Shown: positions 1-7,823 of the stretch, piece after piece | Position numbering within the stretch: the stretch's first letter is position 1 | How the letters are laid out: the number at the start of each line of letters is the position of its first letter | Made by a program: the position numbers and the translations under genes | The notes under the pieces: model-generated | The model's input: only the letters and a program-made list of their open reading frames with translations | Told to the model about the DNA's origin: nothing | Databases searched by the model: none | From: Flavobacterium sp. ov086 | GTDB lineage: Bacteria; Bacteroidota; Bacteroidia; Flavobacteriales; Flavobacteriaceae | NCBI RefSeq assembly: GCF_900187965.1 | Contig: NZ_FZNL01000013.1 | Coordinates: 109,398-173,397 of the forward strand | DNA: 64,000 bases | Reading direction: 5' to 3'

Positions 1-704
1 ATCATTTTTACGTTAGGAAGATTGGCTTTTTCTGAGAATTTTTCAGGATCAAAATTTCCTTCAGCATTTCGGCATCCAAAATATCCTGTTCCAATTTGCC
101 ACGTAATATCGCCACCGCCTGCAAGATGAAATTCGGTTAAACCACCTTCTCCAGTATTTTGATAGAAATTTCCTTTTTTAGCACCAATGTTTATGGCGCG
201 AACCGCATTTTCGCTTAGCGAACCAAAACTCATAGCCGAAACATTAAATAAAGAAGCAAGATAGGGTTGTTTACAATCTTTCCCGCCTACTAATACACGA
301 GGTAATTCTTCGTTAACTTTTGCGGGAAAAACAGAATGTTTTATTCCTTCGTAACTATCATGATTTAAGTTTTGTTGTGTTCCAAAAGGTGTGCTTGAAT
401 CGATATTTTTGGCTCTTTGGTACACTAAGGAACGCTGATTTCTGGAGAATGGTTTTCCATCAGTCGATCTTTCGATAAAATATTGCTGAATTTCAGGAGC
501 AATCATTTCAAATAAATATCTGAAATAGCCTAAAACCGGGAAATTTCTTAGAATAGCATGTTTAGTTTGAGTTGTATTGTAAACACCAACAATTAATAGT
601 ATTGGCAAAAGAATAACGAGTAAAAAACCGCGGTCAGTATAGTAATAAGTTACTGCAACAATTAGAAACAATAAGAATCCGTAGATAAAGAATTTTTTTC
701 TCAT
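1..704 (-). CDS. FMN-binding glutamate synthase family protein (5' part)
   Basis: The gene reads leftwards and runs off the window, so about 234 N-terminal residues are visible. It starts MRKKFFIYGF, with two hydrophobic stretches in the first 50 residues, so the N-terminus is probably membrane-anchored. It then enters the glutamate-synthase-like FMN domain: 'SFGSLSENAVRAINIGAKKG', 'NTGEGGLTEFHLAGGGDITW' and 'GTGYFGCRN' are characteristic of the large-subunit synthase fold (central and FMN domains). Membrane-anchored stand-alone proteins of this type lack the glutaminase domain, and their substrate is usually not known. The start ATG is at 702-704, about 50 bp beyond the NYN gene, which lies on the same strand. 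Family call is firm; physiological reaction is not. Confidence 0.85.
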   Translation of the reverse strand, partial: MRKKFFIYGFLLFLIVAVTYYYTDRGFLLVILLPILLIVGVYNTTQTKHAILRNFPVLGYFRYLFEMIAPEIQQYFIERSTDGKPFSRNQRSLVYQRAKNIDSSTPFGTQQNLNHDSYEGIKHSVFPAKVNEELPRVLVGGKDCKQPYLASLFNVSAMSFGSLSENAVRAINIGAKKGNFYQNTGEGGLTEFHLAGGGDITWQIGTGYFGCRNAEGNFDPEKFSEKANLPNVKM

Positions 705-738
705 GTTTTTAAAATTTTAATATATGATAATTTAATAA

Positions 739-1521
739 TTAGTTGAAACGTAATCGAACGTAAACATGTTTAATTCCTTTTTTGTCTGATTCTCTTTCGT
801 CGATTTCAAGAATTTCAGTCAAAGATTTTAACATTGGCGTAAGCTTAGAAAAACCATAGTTTCTTGGGTCAAATTCAGGTTTCTTCTTAACGATTAAATT
901 TCCTACATCGCCCAAAAATGCCCAGCCATCGTCGTCTTCAATATCTTCAATAGTGGCTTCAATAAGTTCGATGGTTTGCTTGTCAATTTTATGTAAAGCT
1001 TTTTCGGCGGGTTTTTCTACAGGTTTTTTGGCATCAGCGGCAGCGGTAACTTTTGGTTTTTTCTTCTGGATTGCTCCATCCAAAACTTCAATATAAATAA
1101 ATCTGTCACAGGCTACTATAAAGGAGTTTGGCGTTTTCTTTTCGCCAATACCAATAACTTTCATGCCAGATTCACGAAGGCGAATTGCCAAACGGGTAAA
1201 ATCGCTATCGCTCGAAACAATGCAAAATCCATCTAGTTTACCGGAATAAAGCAAATCCATTGCATCGATAATTAAGGCAGAATCTGAGGAGTTTTTTCCA
1301 ACAGTATAACTGTATTGTTGAATAGGAGTGATGGCATGTTCGAGTAAAACACCTTTCCAGCCATTAGAATTTGGTTTGGTCCAGTCTGCATAAATACGTT
1401 TTGTAGTTGGTGTTCCAAATTTCGTTATTTCTTCCATCATACCTTTTACGTTGCTGTACGGAACGTTGTCGGCATCAATAAGAACGGCTAATTTTAGATC
1501 TTTAGAGTTGCTTAAAGCCAT
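739..1521 (-). CDS. NYN domain protein with C-terminal OST-HTH/LOTUS-like domain
   Basis: 260 residues, cytosolic. Residues about 10-145 form a NYN (PIN-like) nuclease domain: 'LIDADNVPY' near the N-terminus and 'IVSSDSDFTRLAIRLRESG' carry the acidic residues expected to bind Mg2+. A low-complexity Lys/Ala/Pro linker (about 150-180) leads to a C-terminal winged-helix OST-HTH/LOTUS-like domain ('DDDGWAFLGDVGNLIVKKKP', 'YGFSKLTPML'). Family members are related to LabA and the limkain/MARF1 group and are thought to act on RNA; the bacterial substrate is not known. It is probably transcribed alone from the -7 box at 1552-1559, which points away from the Rrf2 gene. Confidence 0.85.
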   Translation of the reverse strand: MALSNSKDLKLAVLIDADNVPYSNVKGMMEEITKFGTPTTKRIYADWTKPNSNGWKGVLLEHAITPIQQYSYTVGKNSSDSALIIDAMDLLYSGKLDGFCIVSSDSDFTRLAIRLRESGMKVIGIGEKKTPNSFIVACDRFIYIEVLDGAIQKKKPKVTAAADAKKPVEKPAEKALHKIDKQTIELIEATIEDIEDDDGWAFLGDVGNLIVKKKPEFDPRNYGFSKLTPMLKSLTEILEIDERESDKKGIKHVYVRLRFN

Positions 1522-1551
1522 TATTTAGGTATTAAAAAAATTAGATAAATT

Positions 1552-1559
1552 CAAAGGTA
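1552..1559 (-). promoter_or_regulatory. Bacteroidota -7 box for the NYN gene
   Basis: On the minus strand this reads TACCTTTG, a match to the TAnnTTTG consensus of Bacteroidota housekeeping promoters, about 30 bp before the ATG at 1521. No clear -33 element was identified. Confidence 0.5.
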
Positions 1560-1659
1560 AAACTAAAATTGGTTTTATGGGAATTTGATCTTAAATAAGT
1601 CTTTTTCCGGATATTAATTATTTTGATTATAAATAAGATATTTTTTATAAAAATTAATT

Positions 1660-1682
1660 AAGGATAAATTTGTCTTTTAATG
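1660..1682 (+). promoter_or_regulatory. Putative Rrf2 operator overlapping the rrf2 promoter
   Basis: AAGGATAAATTTGTCTTTTA at this position closely resembles the perfect palindromes upstream of ric (2755-2790) and nirK (7798-7823), with shared core AArGAynnnTTTGTCTTTT. The TTTG inside it lies 20 bp upstream of the -7 box at 1693-1700, so it could serve as the -33 element. A repressor bound here would block its own gene. This is inferred from three sites in one window. Confidence 0.55.
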
Positions 1683-1692
1683 CTTCTTTGAA

Positions 1693-1700
1693 TATATTTG
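1693..1700 (+). promoter_or_regulatory. -7 box for the rrf2-azurin transcript
   Basis: TATATTTG matches TAnnTTTG and lies 22 bp before the ATG at 1723. The TTTG inside the putative operator (1669-1672) is at a reasonable -33 spacing. Confidence 0.55.
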
Positions 1701-1722
1701 TAATCAATTTAATCCATTTTTT

Positions 1723-2172
1723 ATGTTTTCAAAAGCATGTGAGTACGGCATTCGGGCTTCTATATTTATTGCTACCAAATCGTCAGAAGGAATTCGGGTC
1801 GGGATAAAAGATGTGGCAAAAGAAATAGATTCTCCGGAACCTTTTACGGCCAAAATAATGCAGATTCTGACTAAGAATGGTATTATTATTTCGGCAAAAG
1901 GAGTTGGTGGCGGTTTTGAGGTTTCAAATGAAGCTGTAAAATCTATAAAACTAATCCAAATTGTAGATGCAATTGATGGCGATGCCATTTATAAAGGCTG
2001 CGGTATTGGGCTTAAAGAATGTTCAGAAACGCATCCTTGTCCGGTTCATAATGAGTTTAAAAAAATCCGTGAATTATTACTGGCAATGCTTTCCAATACT
2101 ACATTAGAACAGTTGGCTTCGGGAGTAAATTCCGGAGATTTTTATTTGAAAACATTAATTAAAAACGAATAA
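1723..2172 (+). CDS. Rrf2 family regulator, Fe-S (NsrR/IscR-like)
   Basis: 149 residues, the usual Rrf2 length. The N-terminal winged helix opens 'MFSKACEYGIRASIFIA' and contains the family wing 'KGVGGGFEV'. Three cysteines, C93, C100 and C106 (spacing Cx6Cx5C), sit where IscR and NsrR bind their Fe-S cluster, so this is likely a redox or NO sensor rather than a cysteine-free Rrf2 protein. The azurin gene follows after 25 bp in what looks like one transcript. RIC and NirK nearby, together with the shared palindromes at 1660, 2755 and 7798, make an NO-responsive repressor the best reading. An oxygen- or Fe-S-status sensor remains possible. Confidence 0.85.
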   Translation: MFSKACEYGIRASIFIATKSSEGIRVGIKDVAKEIDSPEPFTAKIMQILTKNGIIISAKGVGGGFEVSNEAVKSIKLIQIVDAIDGDAIYKGCGIGLKECSETHPCPVHNEFKKIRELLLAMLSNTTLEQLASGVNSGDFYLKTLIKNE

Positions 2173-2197
2173 AATATTATAATTTAAATACTTAATA

Positions 2198-2713
2198 ATG
2201 AATAAAAGAATTAAAATTTCGATGATAATGCTAATGGGATTTTTAGCAGTAACTTCTTGCGGAAAAAAAGAAACAGCACCAACTGATGAGCAAACAGAAG
2301 CTAACGAATCAACTGGTGAGGGAGAAACTCCTGCTGTAAGCAATGTTTTGGTTATTGAAGGAAACGATCAAATGCAGTTTAATGAAACAGAATTGCATGC
2401 TGTTGCCGGAAAACCAATTACCTTAACGCTAAAACATGTTGGTCAAACGCCAAAAGAAGCAATGGGACATAATTTAGTGATTTTGCAAGAAGGTACAGAT
2501 GAAGCTGCTTTTGCAACAAAAGCAATGGCGGCAAAAGACACTGATTATATTCCTGCATCAGAAAAAGCATCAATTGTAGCGCATACTAAATTACTTGGTG
2601 GAGGAGAAGAGGATACAATCGAATTTACTATTGATAAAAAAGGAACTTATAACTTTTTATGTACTTTTCCGGGGCATTATGCAATGATGAAAGGTGTTTT
2701 AATAGTAGAATAA
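2198..2713 (+). CDS. Azurin, lipoprotein form (blue copper protein)
   Basis: 171 residues. A lipoprotein signal ends in the lipobox 'VTSC' (C21), followed by a Glu/Thr-rich linker (about 25-48) and then the azurin domain. Type 1 copper ligands are visible: G90-H91 in 'AMGHNLVI', C155, H160 and M164 in 'CTFPGHYAMM'. Azurins are small electron carriers, in denitrifiers often donors to copper nitrite reductase. Here the protein would be lipid-anchored, probably in the periplasm or outer membrane. The position behind the Rrf2 gene and near nirK supports electron donation to NirK, though the NirK here also has its own cytochrome c domain. Confidence 0.92.
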   Translation: MNKRIKISMIMLMGFLAVTSCGKKETAPTDEQTEANESTGEGETPAVSNVLVIEGNDQMQFNETELHAVAGKPITLTLKHVGQTPKEAMGHNLVILQEGTDEAAFATKAMAAKDTDYIPASEKASIVAHTKLLGGGEEDTIEFTIDKKGTYNFLCTFPGHYAMMKGVLIVE

Positions 2714-2718
2714 AGTAT

Positions 2719-2751
2719 AAACTCTAATGCTTTTAAGTGCTGGAGTTTTTT
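2719..2751 (+). terminator. Imperfect hairpin after azurin gene
   Basis: AACTC...GAGTT arms around a TTTTAA loop are followed by a run of T. The stem has mismatches, so it is a weak candidate terminator separating azurin from ric. Confidence 0.4.
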
Positions 2752-2754
2752 AAT

Positions 2755-2790
2755 ATCACAATAAAAGATAGTTTTGTCTTTTATTGTGAT
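2755..2790 (+). promoter_or_regulatory. Perfect 14-bp palindromic operator upstream of ric
   Basis: The arms ATCACAATAAAAGA (2755-2768) and TCTTTTATTGTGAT (2777-2790) are exact inverted complements around TAGTTTTG. The core is shared with the nirK site at 7798-7823. The spacer itself matches TAnnTTTG, so the operator may cover the promoter. It ends 31 bp before the ATG of ric. It is not followed by a T-run of its own, and its repetition in front of another NO-related gene argues for an operator rather than a terminator. Confidence 0.7.
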
Positions 2791-2821
2791 TTCAATAAAT
2801 AATAAATTAAATAAAAGTAAA

Positions 2822-3544
2822 ATGGAAAATTTAAAAAATAAAACAATTGGTTCATTTGTAGCACAGGATTTTAGAACAGCTGCGGTATTTACAAAATATC
2901 AAATCGATTTTTGCTGTAAAGGCAACAGAACTCTTGCTGAAGTTTGCGAAAAACAAGAAATCGACGCAGATGTTTTACTGCAAAATGTTTATGATGTTCT
3001 TCAGTCTGAAAAAGGGAATACAATTGACTTTAATTCTTGGCCTTTAGATTTATTAGTAGATTATATTGAGAAAACGCATCACCGTTATGTAGAAGAGAAA
3101 ACAACGGTTCTTATTCAGTTTTTAGATAAATTATGCAGTGTTCATGGCGCAGGTCATCCGGAATTGTTTAAAATAAATGAATTGTTTACAGCAGGTGCGG
3201 GCGAGCTTTCTCAACATATGAAAAAAGAAGAATTGATGTTATTCCCTTTTATCAAAAGAATGGTTAAAACCAAAGAAGCTAATGGTGTTTTATCTCAACC
3301 TTCTTTTGGGACGGTATCAAATCCAATTGCAATGATGATGCAGGAACATGATAATGAAGGAGAACGCTTTAGAGAAATCGCAATTTTAACTAATAATTAT
3401 ACTGCGCCAAGTGATGGCTGTACCACTTATAAAGTAACTTTTGCAATGCTAAAAGAGTTTGAAGAAGATTTGCACAAGCATATTCATCTTGAGAATAATA
3501 TTTTGTTTCCTAAAGCTGTAATTTTAGAACAAGAGTTCGCTTAG
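2822..3544 (+). CDS. ric: Di-iron Fe-S cluster repair protein (RIC/ScdA/YtfE)
   Basis: 240 residues from the ATG at 2822. A longer frame opening with TTG at 2774 would begin inside the palindromic operator and is rejected. The N-terminal ScdA_N domain (DUF542) shows 'IDFCCKGNRTLAEVC'. The C-terminal hemerythrin-like domain carries the His/Glu ligands of a di-iron site: 'HHRYVEEKT', 'HMKKEELMLFPF', 'QEHDNEGERF', 'HIHLENNILFP'. RIC proteins restore Fe-S clusters damaged by nitric oxide or peroxide and are commonly NO-induced. The operator directly upstream and the neighbouring NO-producing nirK fit that role. Confidence 0.93.
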   Translation: MENLKNKTIGSFVAQDFRTAAVFTKYQIDFCCKGNRTLAEVCEKQEIDADVLLQNVYDVLQSEKGNTIDFNSWPLDLLVDYIEKTHHRYVEEKTTVLIQFLDKLCSVHGAGHPELFKINELFTAGAGELSQHMKKEELMLFPFIKRMVKTKEANGVLSQPSFGTVSNPIAMMMQEHDNEGERFREIAILTNNYTAPSDGCTTYKVTFAMLKEFEEDLHKHIHLENNILFPKAVILEQEFA

Positions 3545-3562
3545 AATAATAAGGTTAGAAAG

Positions 3563-3616
3563 AAATGCACTAAGCGAATCCTATCAAAATGGATTGTTCT
3601 TAGTGCATTTTTATTT
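3563..3616 (+). terminator. Rho-independent terminator after ric
   Basis: The arms AAATGCACTAAG (3563-3574) and CTTAGTGCATTT (3599-3610) pair perfectly, with an inner AATCC/GGATT pairing, followed by TTATTT. It lies between ric and the next gene, so that gene needs read-through or its own promoter. Confidence 0.75.
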
Positions 3617-3641
3617 AAAAGAAAATAAAACCAGATCTGTA

Positions 3642-4862
3642 ATGAACTCACAAAGAAGTTGGATAATATGTTGCTTTTTTAATTTTCTGATAGCGGCAGT
3701 TATGGGATTGTTAATGCGTTTCTCTTTTTTGTTTCCTTTAAAAAGTATAAACTATATTTATACGCTTCATGCGCATTCTCATGTTGCGATGTTGGGCTGG
3801 GTTTATTTGATGATTTACGTTTTGGTAGTTCATTTTTTTATTCCAAAAGATAAAAGTCAGAAACCAATTTATAATCAATTATTCTGGATTACTGAATTTA
3901 GTGTTATCGGAATGATGATTTCATTTCCAATTCAAGGATATGCTTTGTTTTCGATTGTATTTTCGACGTTACATATTTTATTGAGTTATGTTTTTTGCTG
4001 GCTAGTTTGGAGAGATTGTTCTAATGGCAGAATATGTGATAAAAGACTTTTGCAAATGGCAATTCTGTTTATGGTATTTTCTACATTTGGAGTTTGGTGT
4101 TTAGGACCAACAATAAATATGTTGGGAAAACAAAGTTCTTTTTATCAAATAGCCATTCAGTTTTTTCTGCATTTTCAATTTAATGGCTGGTTTTTATTTG
4201 CTGTTTTGGCTTTGTTTCTTAAACAGTTTAAAAATAAAATAGCGGTAAACGAATTTAGAATTTTTTCGACATTACTTATAATAGCTACTTTGCTTACGGT
4301 TGCATTTCCTGTAAGCTGGTATATTAAAAATAGTATTTTGAATGCGACCAATACAGTTGGAGTTCTGTTGCAATTGGTTTCTTTTATTTATTTCTACAGA
4401 ATGCTGAAACCTCAAATAAAGCAGTTCAAAACGAATTTAGATGCAACAGCGAAATTGGCTTATAGTTTGGCATTATGGTCTTTATTTCTAAAAATTGGAA
4501 TACAATTAATGGTTGTTATACCTGATCTTGCTGAAGTTTCACATCAAATTAGAAATTGGGTTATTGGATTTATTCACTTAACAACATTAGGAATCATAAC
4601 AGGATTTTTATTGGGTATATTGTTTCAGAACAAACTTTTATCAAGTCAATCCTATTGGTTTAAAATTGGAATAAAATCTTTTTTTCTGGGATATGCGTTG
4701 ACTGAAATATTCTTGTTTTTACAAGGAATCTTTTTTTATCAAAATAAGGGATTACTTTTTGGGTATTACGAAAGTGTTTTTGGAGCCAGTATTTTTATAA
4801 TCATCGGTTTGATATTAATGATTACTTCAATACTAAAAACAAAAAAAACAAGAGTCGATTAA
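3642..4862 (+). CDS. Heme-copper-oxidase subunit I-like membrane protein
   Basis: 406 residues from the ATG at 3642; a TTG-initiated 16-codon extension runs through the terminator and is rejected. About ten to twelve membrane segments with few loops. The segment 'TLHAHSHVAMLGWVYLMIYV' has a His-x-His-x-His cluster followed by LGW, like the histidine-bearing first helix of heme-copper oxidase or NO-reductase-like proteins. Further membrane histidines occur in 'FFLHFQFNGW' and 'GFIHLTTLG'. It is shorter than a full catalytic subunit, and the active-site Cu ligands were not identified, so a heme protein, an NO-related sensor or a degenerate NorB/CcoN relative are all possible. Its place between RIC and the nitrite-reductase genes suggests an NO-related job. 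Family assignment is moderate, function unknown. Confidence 0.55.
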   Translation: MNSQRSWIICCFFNFLIAAVMGLLMRFSFLFPLKSINYIYTLHAHSHVAMLGWVYLMIYVLVVHFFIPKDKSQKPIYNQLFWITEFSVIGMMISFPIQGYALFSIVFSTLHILLSYVFCWLVWRDCSNGRICDKRLLQMAILFMVFSTFGVWCLGPTINMLGKQSSFYQIAIQFFLHFQFNGWFLFAVLALFLKQFKNKIAVNEFRIFSTLLIIATLLTVAFPVSWYIKNSILNATNTVGVLLQLVSFIYFYRMLKPQIKQFKTNLDATAKLAYSLALWSLFLKIGIQLMVVIPDLAEVSHQIRNWVIGFIHLTTLGIITGFLLGILFQNKLLSSQSYWFKIGIKSFFLGYALTEIFLFLQGIFFYQNKGLLFGYYESVFGASIFIIIGLILMITSILKTKKTRVD

Positions 4863-4878
4863 TTAAAATCGCCTCTTG
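4849..4878. terminator. Bidirectional hairpin between convergent genes
   Basis: CAAGAG.CGATT (4849-4860) pairs with AATCG.CTCTTG (4867-4878) around AATTAA. A-rich sequence on the left and T-rich sequence on the right let it serve both the membrane-protein gene and the sco gene. It overlaps the stop codon of the former. Confidence 0.65.
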
Positions 4879-4903
4879 CTTTCTTCCGAATCAACCTTAA
4901 AAA

Positions 4904-5506
4904 TTATATTTTTTGAGCTTCGTTATTTATTGTTTTCACTGTCTCTGCATTATTCACGCCCAAGCCTTCTTGCTGAAATATCAATTCGCCATCAGGATTA
5001 AAAACGCTTATAATATTAGAATGAGAAAAATCCATAGGAGAAATTTGTTTGTAATTTATTGCCAGAACAGCAGCAAATTCACGTGTGTTTTCTTCTGTAG
5101 AACGAAGAAATATCCAAGGGTTTTGATTCATTTTATTGACTATTGCAAAAGCTTTTAATTTTTGAGGTGTATCAGTTTTCGGATCTATACTTACCAAAAT
5201 AAGTTTGACATTTTTTTTGGTTTTTTGATCTAGTTTTTTCTCGATATCTCTCATATCTGCCACTAATCTGGGACACGCAGCTTTGCAGGAAGTATAAATC
5301 ATAACCATAACAAGGACATTCCCTTTAAGGCTTTTTAGTTCGATGTTTTTCCCATCTTGCGTAGTCCATTGAGAAGGCAAATTATAAATGGACAGATCTG
5401 TTATTTCTTTAGTTTCTACTTTTGGTTTGTTTTCTTCTTTCTTAGAATCCTTACAGCTTTGTAAAGTAAAAAGAAGCATAAAAAACACAATTATTGATTT
5501 TTTCAT
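4904..5506 (-). CDS. SCO1/SenC copper chaperone-like lipoprotein
   Basis: 200 residues from the ATG at 5504-5506 (MKKSIIVFFM). A lipoprotein signal with lipobox 'LQSC' precedes a thioredoxin-fold Sco domain. The copper-binding motif CxxxC is in 'YTSCKAACP', and the distal His is in 'MDFSHSNIISVFN'. Sco proteins deliver or reduce copper for the CuA site of cytochrome oxidase; versions encoded beside nirK or nos genes are thought to serve those copper enzymes. It is the last gene of the nirK-nirV-sco set, 19 bp after nirV. A role in NirK copper loading is inference from context. Confidence 0.88.
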   Translation of the reverse strand: MKKSIIVFFMLLFTLQSCKDSKKEENKPKVETKEITDLSIYNLPSQWTTQDGKNIELKSLKGNVLVMVMIYTSCKAACPRLVADMRDIEKKLDQKTKKNVKLILVSIDPKTDTPQKLKAFAIVNKMNQNPWIFLRSTEENTREFAAVLAINYKQISPMDFSHSNIISVFNPDGELIFQQEGLGVNNAETVKTINNEAQKI

Positions 5507-5525
5507 TTTTAAAATGATTTTGTAA

Positions 5526-6296
5526 TTATAGTTTTGTTGTACTGGCACATCGAAATCCTAAATTTCGTGTTGAATATTGTGCTTTAAGACTTCCTCTAAA
5601 AGCGTATCGCATAAAAGCGGCATAATCCATTAAATCTGTTGCATTGACAGAAGCAGCACCACAAAAGAGATTTTTATCATTGCTTTTGTCTTTTCTGGAT
5701 TCTCCGGATAAAAAAATGCTGTTAAAATCAGAAGTCCATTCCCATACCAATCCGTGCATGTCGTAAACGCCCCAATAATTTTTGAAGGTTTTGCCAATTG
5801 GATTCTCGTATGTTTTTGATTTTTCATACCACGACAAAATGTATTTGTTGAATTCTGCTTTGGTTCTCGCGTCTATCTTTTTTTCATCGGCCATAGCTGC
5901 ATATTCCCATTCTTCCATTGTTGGTAAACGTTTTCCTTGGCACTCGCAATATTTTTTGGCGGCAAACCAGGAAATATTTGTAACGGGAGATTTAGGATTT
6001 ACGTTTCCAAAATCAAAATCAGTTTTCCAATATTGTAAATAGCTTTTATCGGCAAAAATCCCTTTTATTTTAGATTTACCGTAATCAGGATTCTTCTTGA
6101 CAAAACTTAGATATTCACTATTGGTAACGGGATAAACATCGATATAAAATGACTTGACGTTGACAGGTTTTTTTGTTGTAGCTCCGTAAAGAGGGACAAA
6201 ATTGCCCTCTTTTATCGGAACCATTTTCGATTCTTGTCCACTTATAGATGGAATTTGGACTAAGAAAAGAATAAGAATTAAAATGCTCTTTTGCAT
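5526..6296 (-). CDS. nirV: NirV-like formylglycine-generating-enzyme family protein
   Basis: 256 residues with an N-terminal signal sequence (about residues 1-20) and one SUMF1/FGE-sulfatase domain: 'PVTNSEYLSFVKK', 'PVTNISWFAAKKYCECQGKR', 'LPTMEEWEYAA', 'GLVWEWTSDF', 'RYAFRG' and 'STRNLGFRCA'. Homologues called NirV are encoded directly after nirK in several denitrifiers, and their role is not settled. The paired cysteines that perform catalysis in true formylglycine-generating enzymes were not recognised in the usual place, so it is probably not a sulfatase activator. It starts 13 bp after the end of nirK. Confidence 0.8.
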   Translation of the reverse strand: MQKSILILILFLVQIPSISGQESKMVPIKEGNFVPLYGATTKKPVNVKSFYIDVYPVTNSEYLSFVKKNPDYGKSKIKGIFADKSYLQYWKTDFDFGNVNPKSPVTNISWFAAKKYCECQGKRLPTMEEWEYAAMADEKKIDARTKAEFNKYILSWYEKSKTYENPIGKTFKNYWGVYDMHGLVWEWTSDFNSIFLSGESRKDKSNDKNLFCGAASVNATDLMDYAAFMRYAFRGSLKAQYSTRNLGFRCASTTKL

Positions 6297-6309
6297 ATTA
6301 TTGATGCGA

Positions 6310-7758
6310 TTATCGTTGTGCTTTTACCATTTCTGGAGTAACTTCGGTTTTATTATTTCCCCAACTGTTATAGATATAAGTCATAACATTGGCAATTTCA
6401 TCATCAGATAAGTTTTGTGCCGGCATAATGCTGTTAAATTTCTTCCCATTTACGGTTACTTCGCCGCTTAAACCATGAAGAATTGTTTTGATGGCACGTT
6501 TAGAATCTGCATTTAAATAATCTGATTTTGCAAGAGGAGGGAAAGCATTTGGAATTCCTTGTCCTTCAGATTGATGGCAGGCAAAACAGGTTGTCTCGAA
6601 AATTTCTTTTCCAATTTTTATTCTGTCTGCTACAGTTCTTTTTGGCGGAGCTGTTTTTACTGCTGTGTTAGCTGGCATATTCTGGATAGTTCCACCTTCG
6701 GGCAAATAAATTCCTTCCTGAATTGTTCCGGAATAAATCTTTTTATTTTCGTTGCCTTCAACTTTTAGAATTCCTAAAGCACCTTTATTAAATGCTCTGA
6801 AAATAGAGTGATCTACCAAAATGAAATTTCCGGGAGTTTCTACTTTAAAATCAACAATAGCAGATCCACCTGCAGGAATCAAAGTAGTTTGAACATTTTT
6901 ATTGATAAGAGCGCCACCTTCTACATGAACATTATCGAATATTTCTCCAATTACGTGAAACGACGAAACTAAGTTTGGACCACCGTTTCCAACAAATAAT
7001 CGGACCGTTTCGCCTACTTTTGCGGTAAGTTCATTTCCGTTGGTCAGCGAACCTACTTTTCCGTTAAAAACGACATAATCCGGAGTTTCTTTAACTGCTT
7101 TATTCATGTCAAAAGGCTGAAGTCCTTTGGCTCCATATTCGCCTTGTGTATAAAAATCACCTTGCATAACGTAGTATTCCTTATCAACTGGAGGAAGTCC
7201 GCCTTCTGGTTCAACCAAAATCAAACCATACATTCCGTTTGCAATATGCATTCCCACAGGCGCAGTCGCACAATGATACACGTACAAACCTGGATTTATT
7301 ACTTTAAAACTAAAAACTTTTTCATGACCCGGAGCTACTAAAGAGGATGATGCGCCTCCACCAGGACCAGTTACAGCATGTAAGTCAATGTTGTGCGGTA
7401 ATTTATTGTCAGGATGATTCTTTAAGTGAAACTCAACTTCGTCTCCAACACGAGTTCTAATGAAGCTTCCGGGAACGGAACCGCCAAATGTCCAATAAGT
7501 ATATGTCACGCCATCGGCCATAGTGCCTTCCTGTTCTTTTATTTCCATGTTTACTTTTAGTTTCATGGCGGGACGATTACCAACAGGCTTCGGAACTTTT
7601 GGCGGCGCTGTAAGTTCCGCTTCCATTTGTCCGTCAGTACTAATTTTGGTGTAATCGGTTGGAGTTTCGTCTTTTTTGCATGATGATACGACCATTGCCA
7701 CGCATATTGCATAAAAAAAGATTTTCATTTTACCGGAAGTTAGGTGCTTCTTTCTCAT
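6310..7758 (-). CDS. nirK: Copper nitrite reductase with C-terminal cytochrome c domain
   Basis: 482 residues; a second possible start is M11 (7728). A lipoprotein signal ends at C27 ('VVSSC'). Two cupredoxin domains follow. Type 1 copper ligands: H122, C163, H171, M176. Type 2 copper ligands: H127, H162, H317. Active-site D125 (in 'HNIDLH') and H268 are present. After a linker near 340-375 there is a class I cytochrome c domain with heme motif C391-F-A-C-H395 and a distal Met in the '[10 protein letters not shown]' stretch. The enzyme reduces nitrite to NO; the fused cytochrome probably feeds the type 1 copper directly. Three-domain NirK of this kind is known elsewhere. First gene of nirK-nirV-sco, behind the palindrome at 7798-7823. 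Confidence 0.95.
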   Translation of the reverse strand: MRKKHLTSGKMKIFFYAICVAMVVSSCKKDETPTDYTKISTDGQMEAELTAPPKVPKPVGNRPAMKLKVNMEIKEQEGTMADGVTYTYWTFGGSVPGSFIRTRVGDEVEFHLKNHPDNKLPHNIDLHAVTGPGGGASSSLVAPGHEKVFSFKVINPGLYVYHCATAPVGMHIANGMYGLILVEPEGGLPPVDKEYYVMQGDFYTQGEYGAKGLQPFDMNKAVKETPDYVVFNGKVGSLTNGNELTAKVGETVRLFVGNGGPNLVSSFHVIGEIFDNVHVEGGALINKNVQTTLIPAGGSAIVDFKVETPGNFILVDHSIFRAFNKGALGILKVEGNENKKIYSGTIQEGIYLPEGGTIQNMPANTAVKTAPPKRTVADRIKIGKEIFETTCFACHQSEGQGIPNAFPPLAKSDYLNADSKRAIKTILHGLSGEVTVNGKKFNSIMPAQNLSDDEIANVMTYIYNSWGNNKTEVTPEMVKAQR

Positions 7759-7797
7759 AATTATTTGGTTCTATTTTAGTTTTAAATCTGAAGTAAA

Positions 7798-7823
7798 AAT
7801 AAAAGACTGTTTTGTCTTTTATT
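7798..7823 (-). promoter_or_regulatory. Palindromic operator upstream of nirK
   Basis: The arms AATAAAAGAC (7798-7807) and GTCTTTTATT (7814-7823) are perfect inverted complements around TGTTTT. Read on the plus strand, AAAGAyNGTTTTGTCTTT is shared with the ric site. It lies 40 bp upstream of the nirK start. It is inferred to be bound by the Rrf2 protein encoded at 1723. Confidence 0.68.

Noticed and set aside
1704..1988. Open frame on the minus strand opposite the Rrf2 gene
   Set aside because: Shadow of a well-supported gene, no family features. The same reasoning removed the other antisense frames, for example inside uvrA, susC, nirK and the MBL hydrolase.
2755..2790. Palindrome before ric as a terminator for azurin
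   Set aside because: No T-run follows beyond the arm itself, and the same core recurs before nirK and rrf2 where no gene ends. An operator explains all three.
5526..6296. True formylglycine-generating enzyme (sulfatase activator)
   Set aside because: No sulfatase gene is nearby and the catalytic cysteines were not recognised; the position behind nirK fits NirV.
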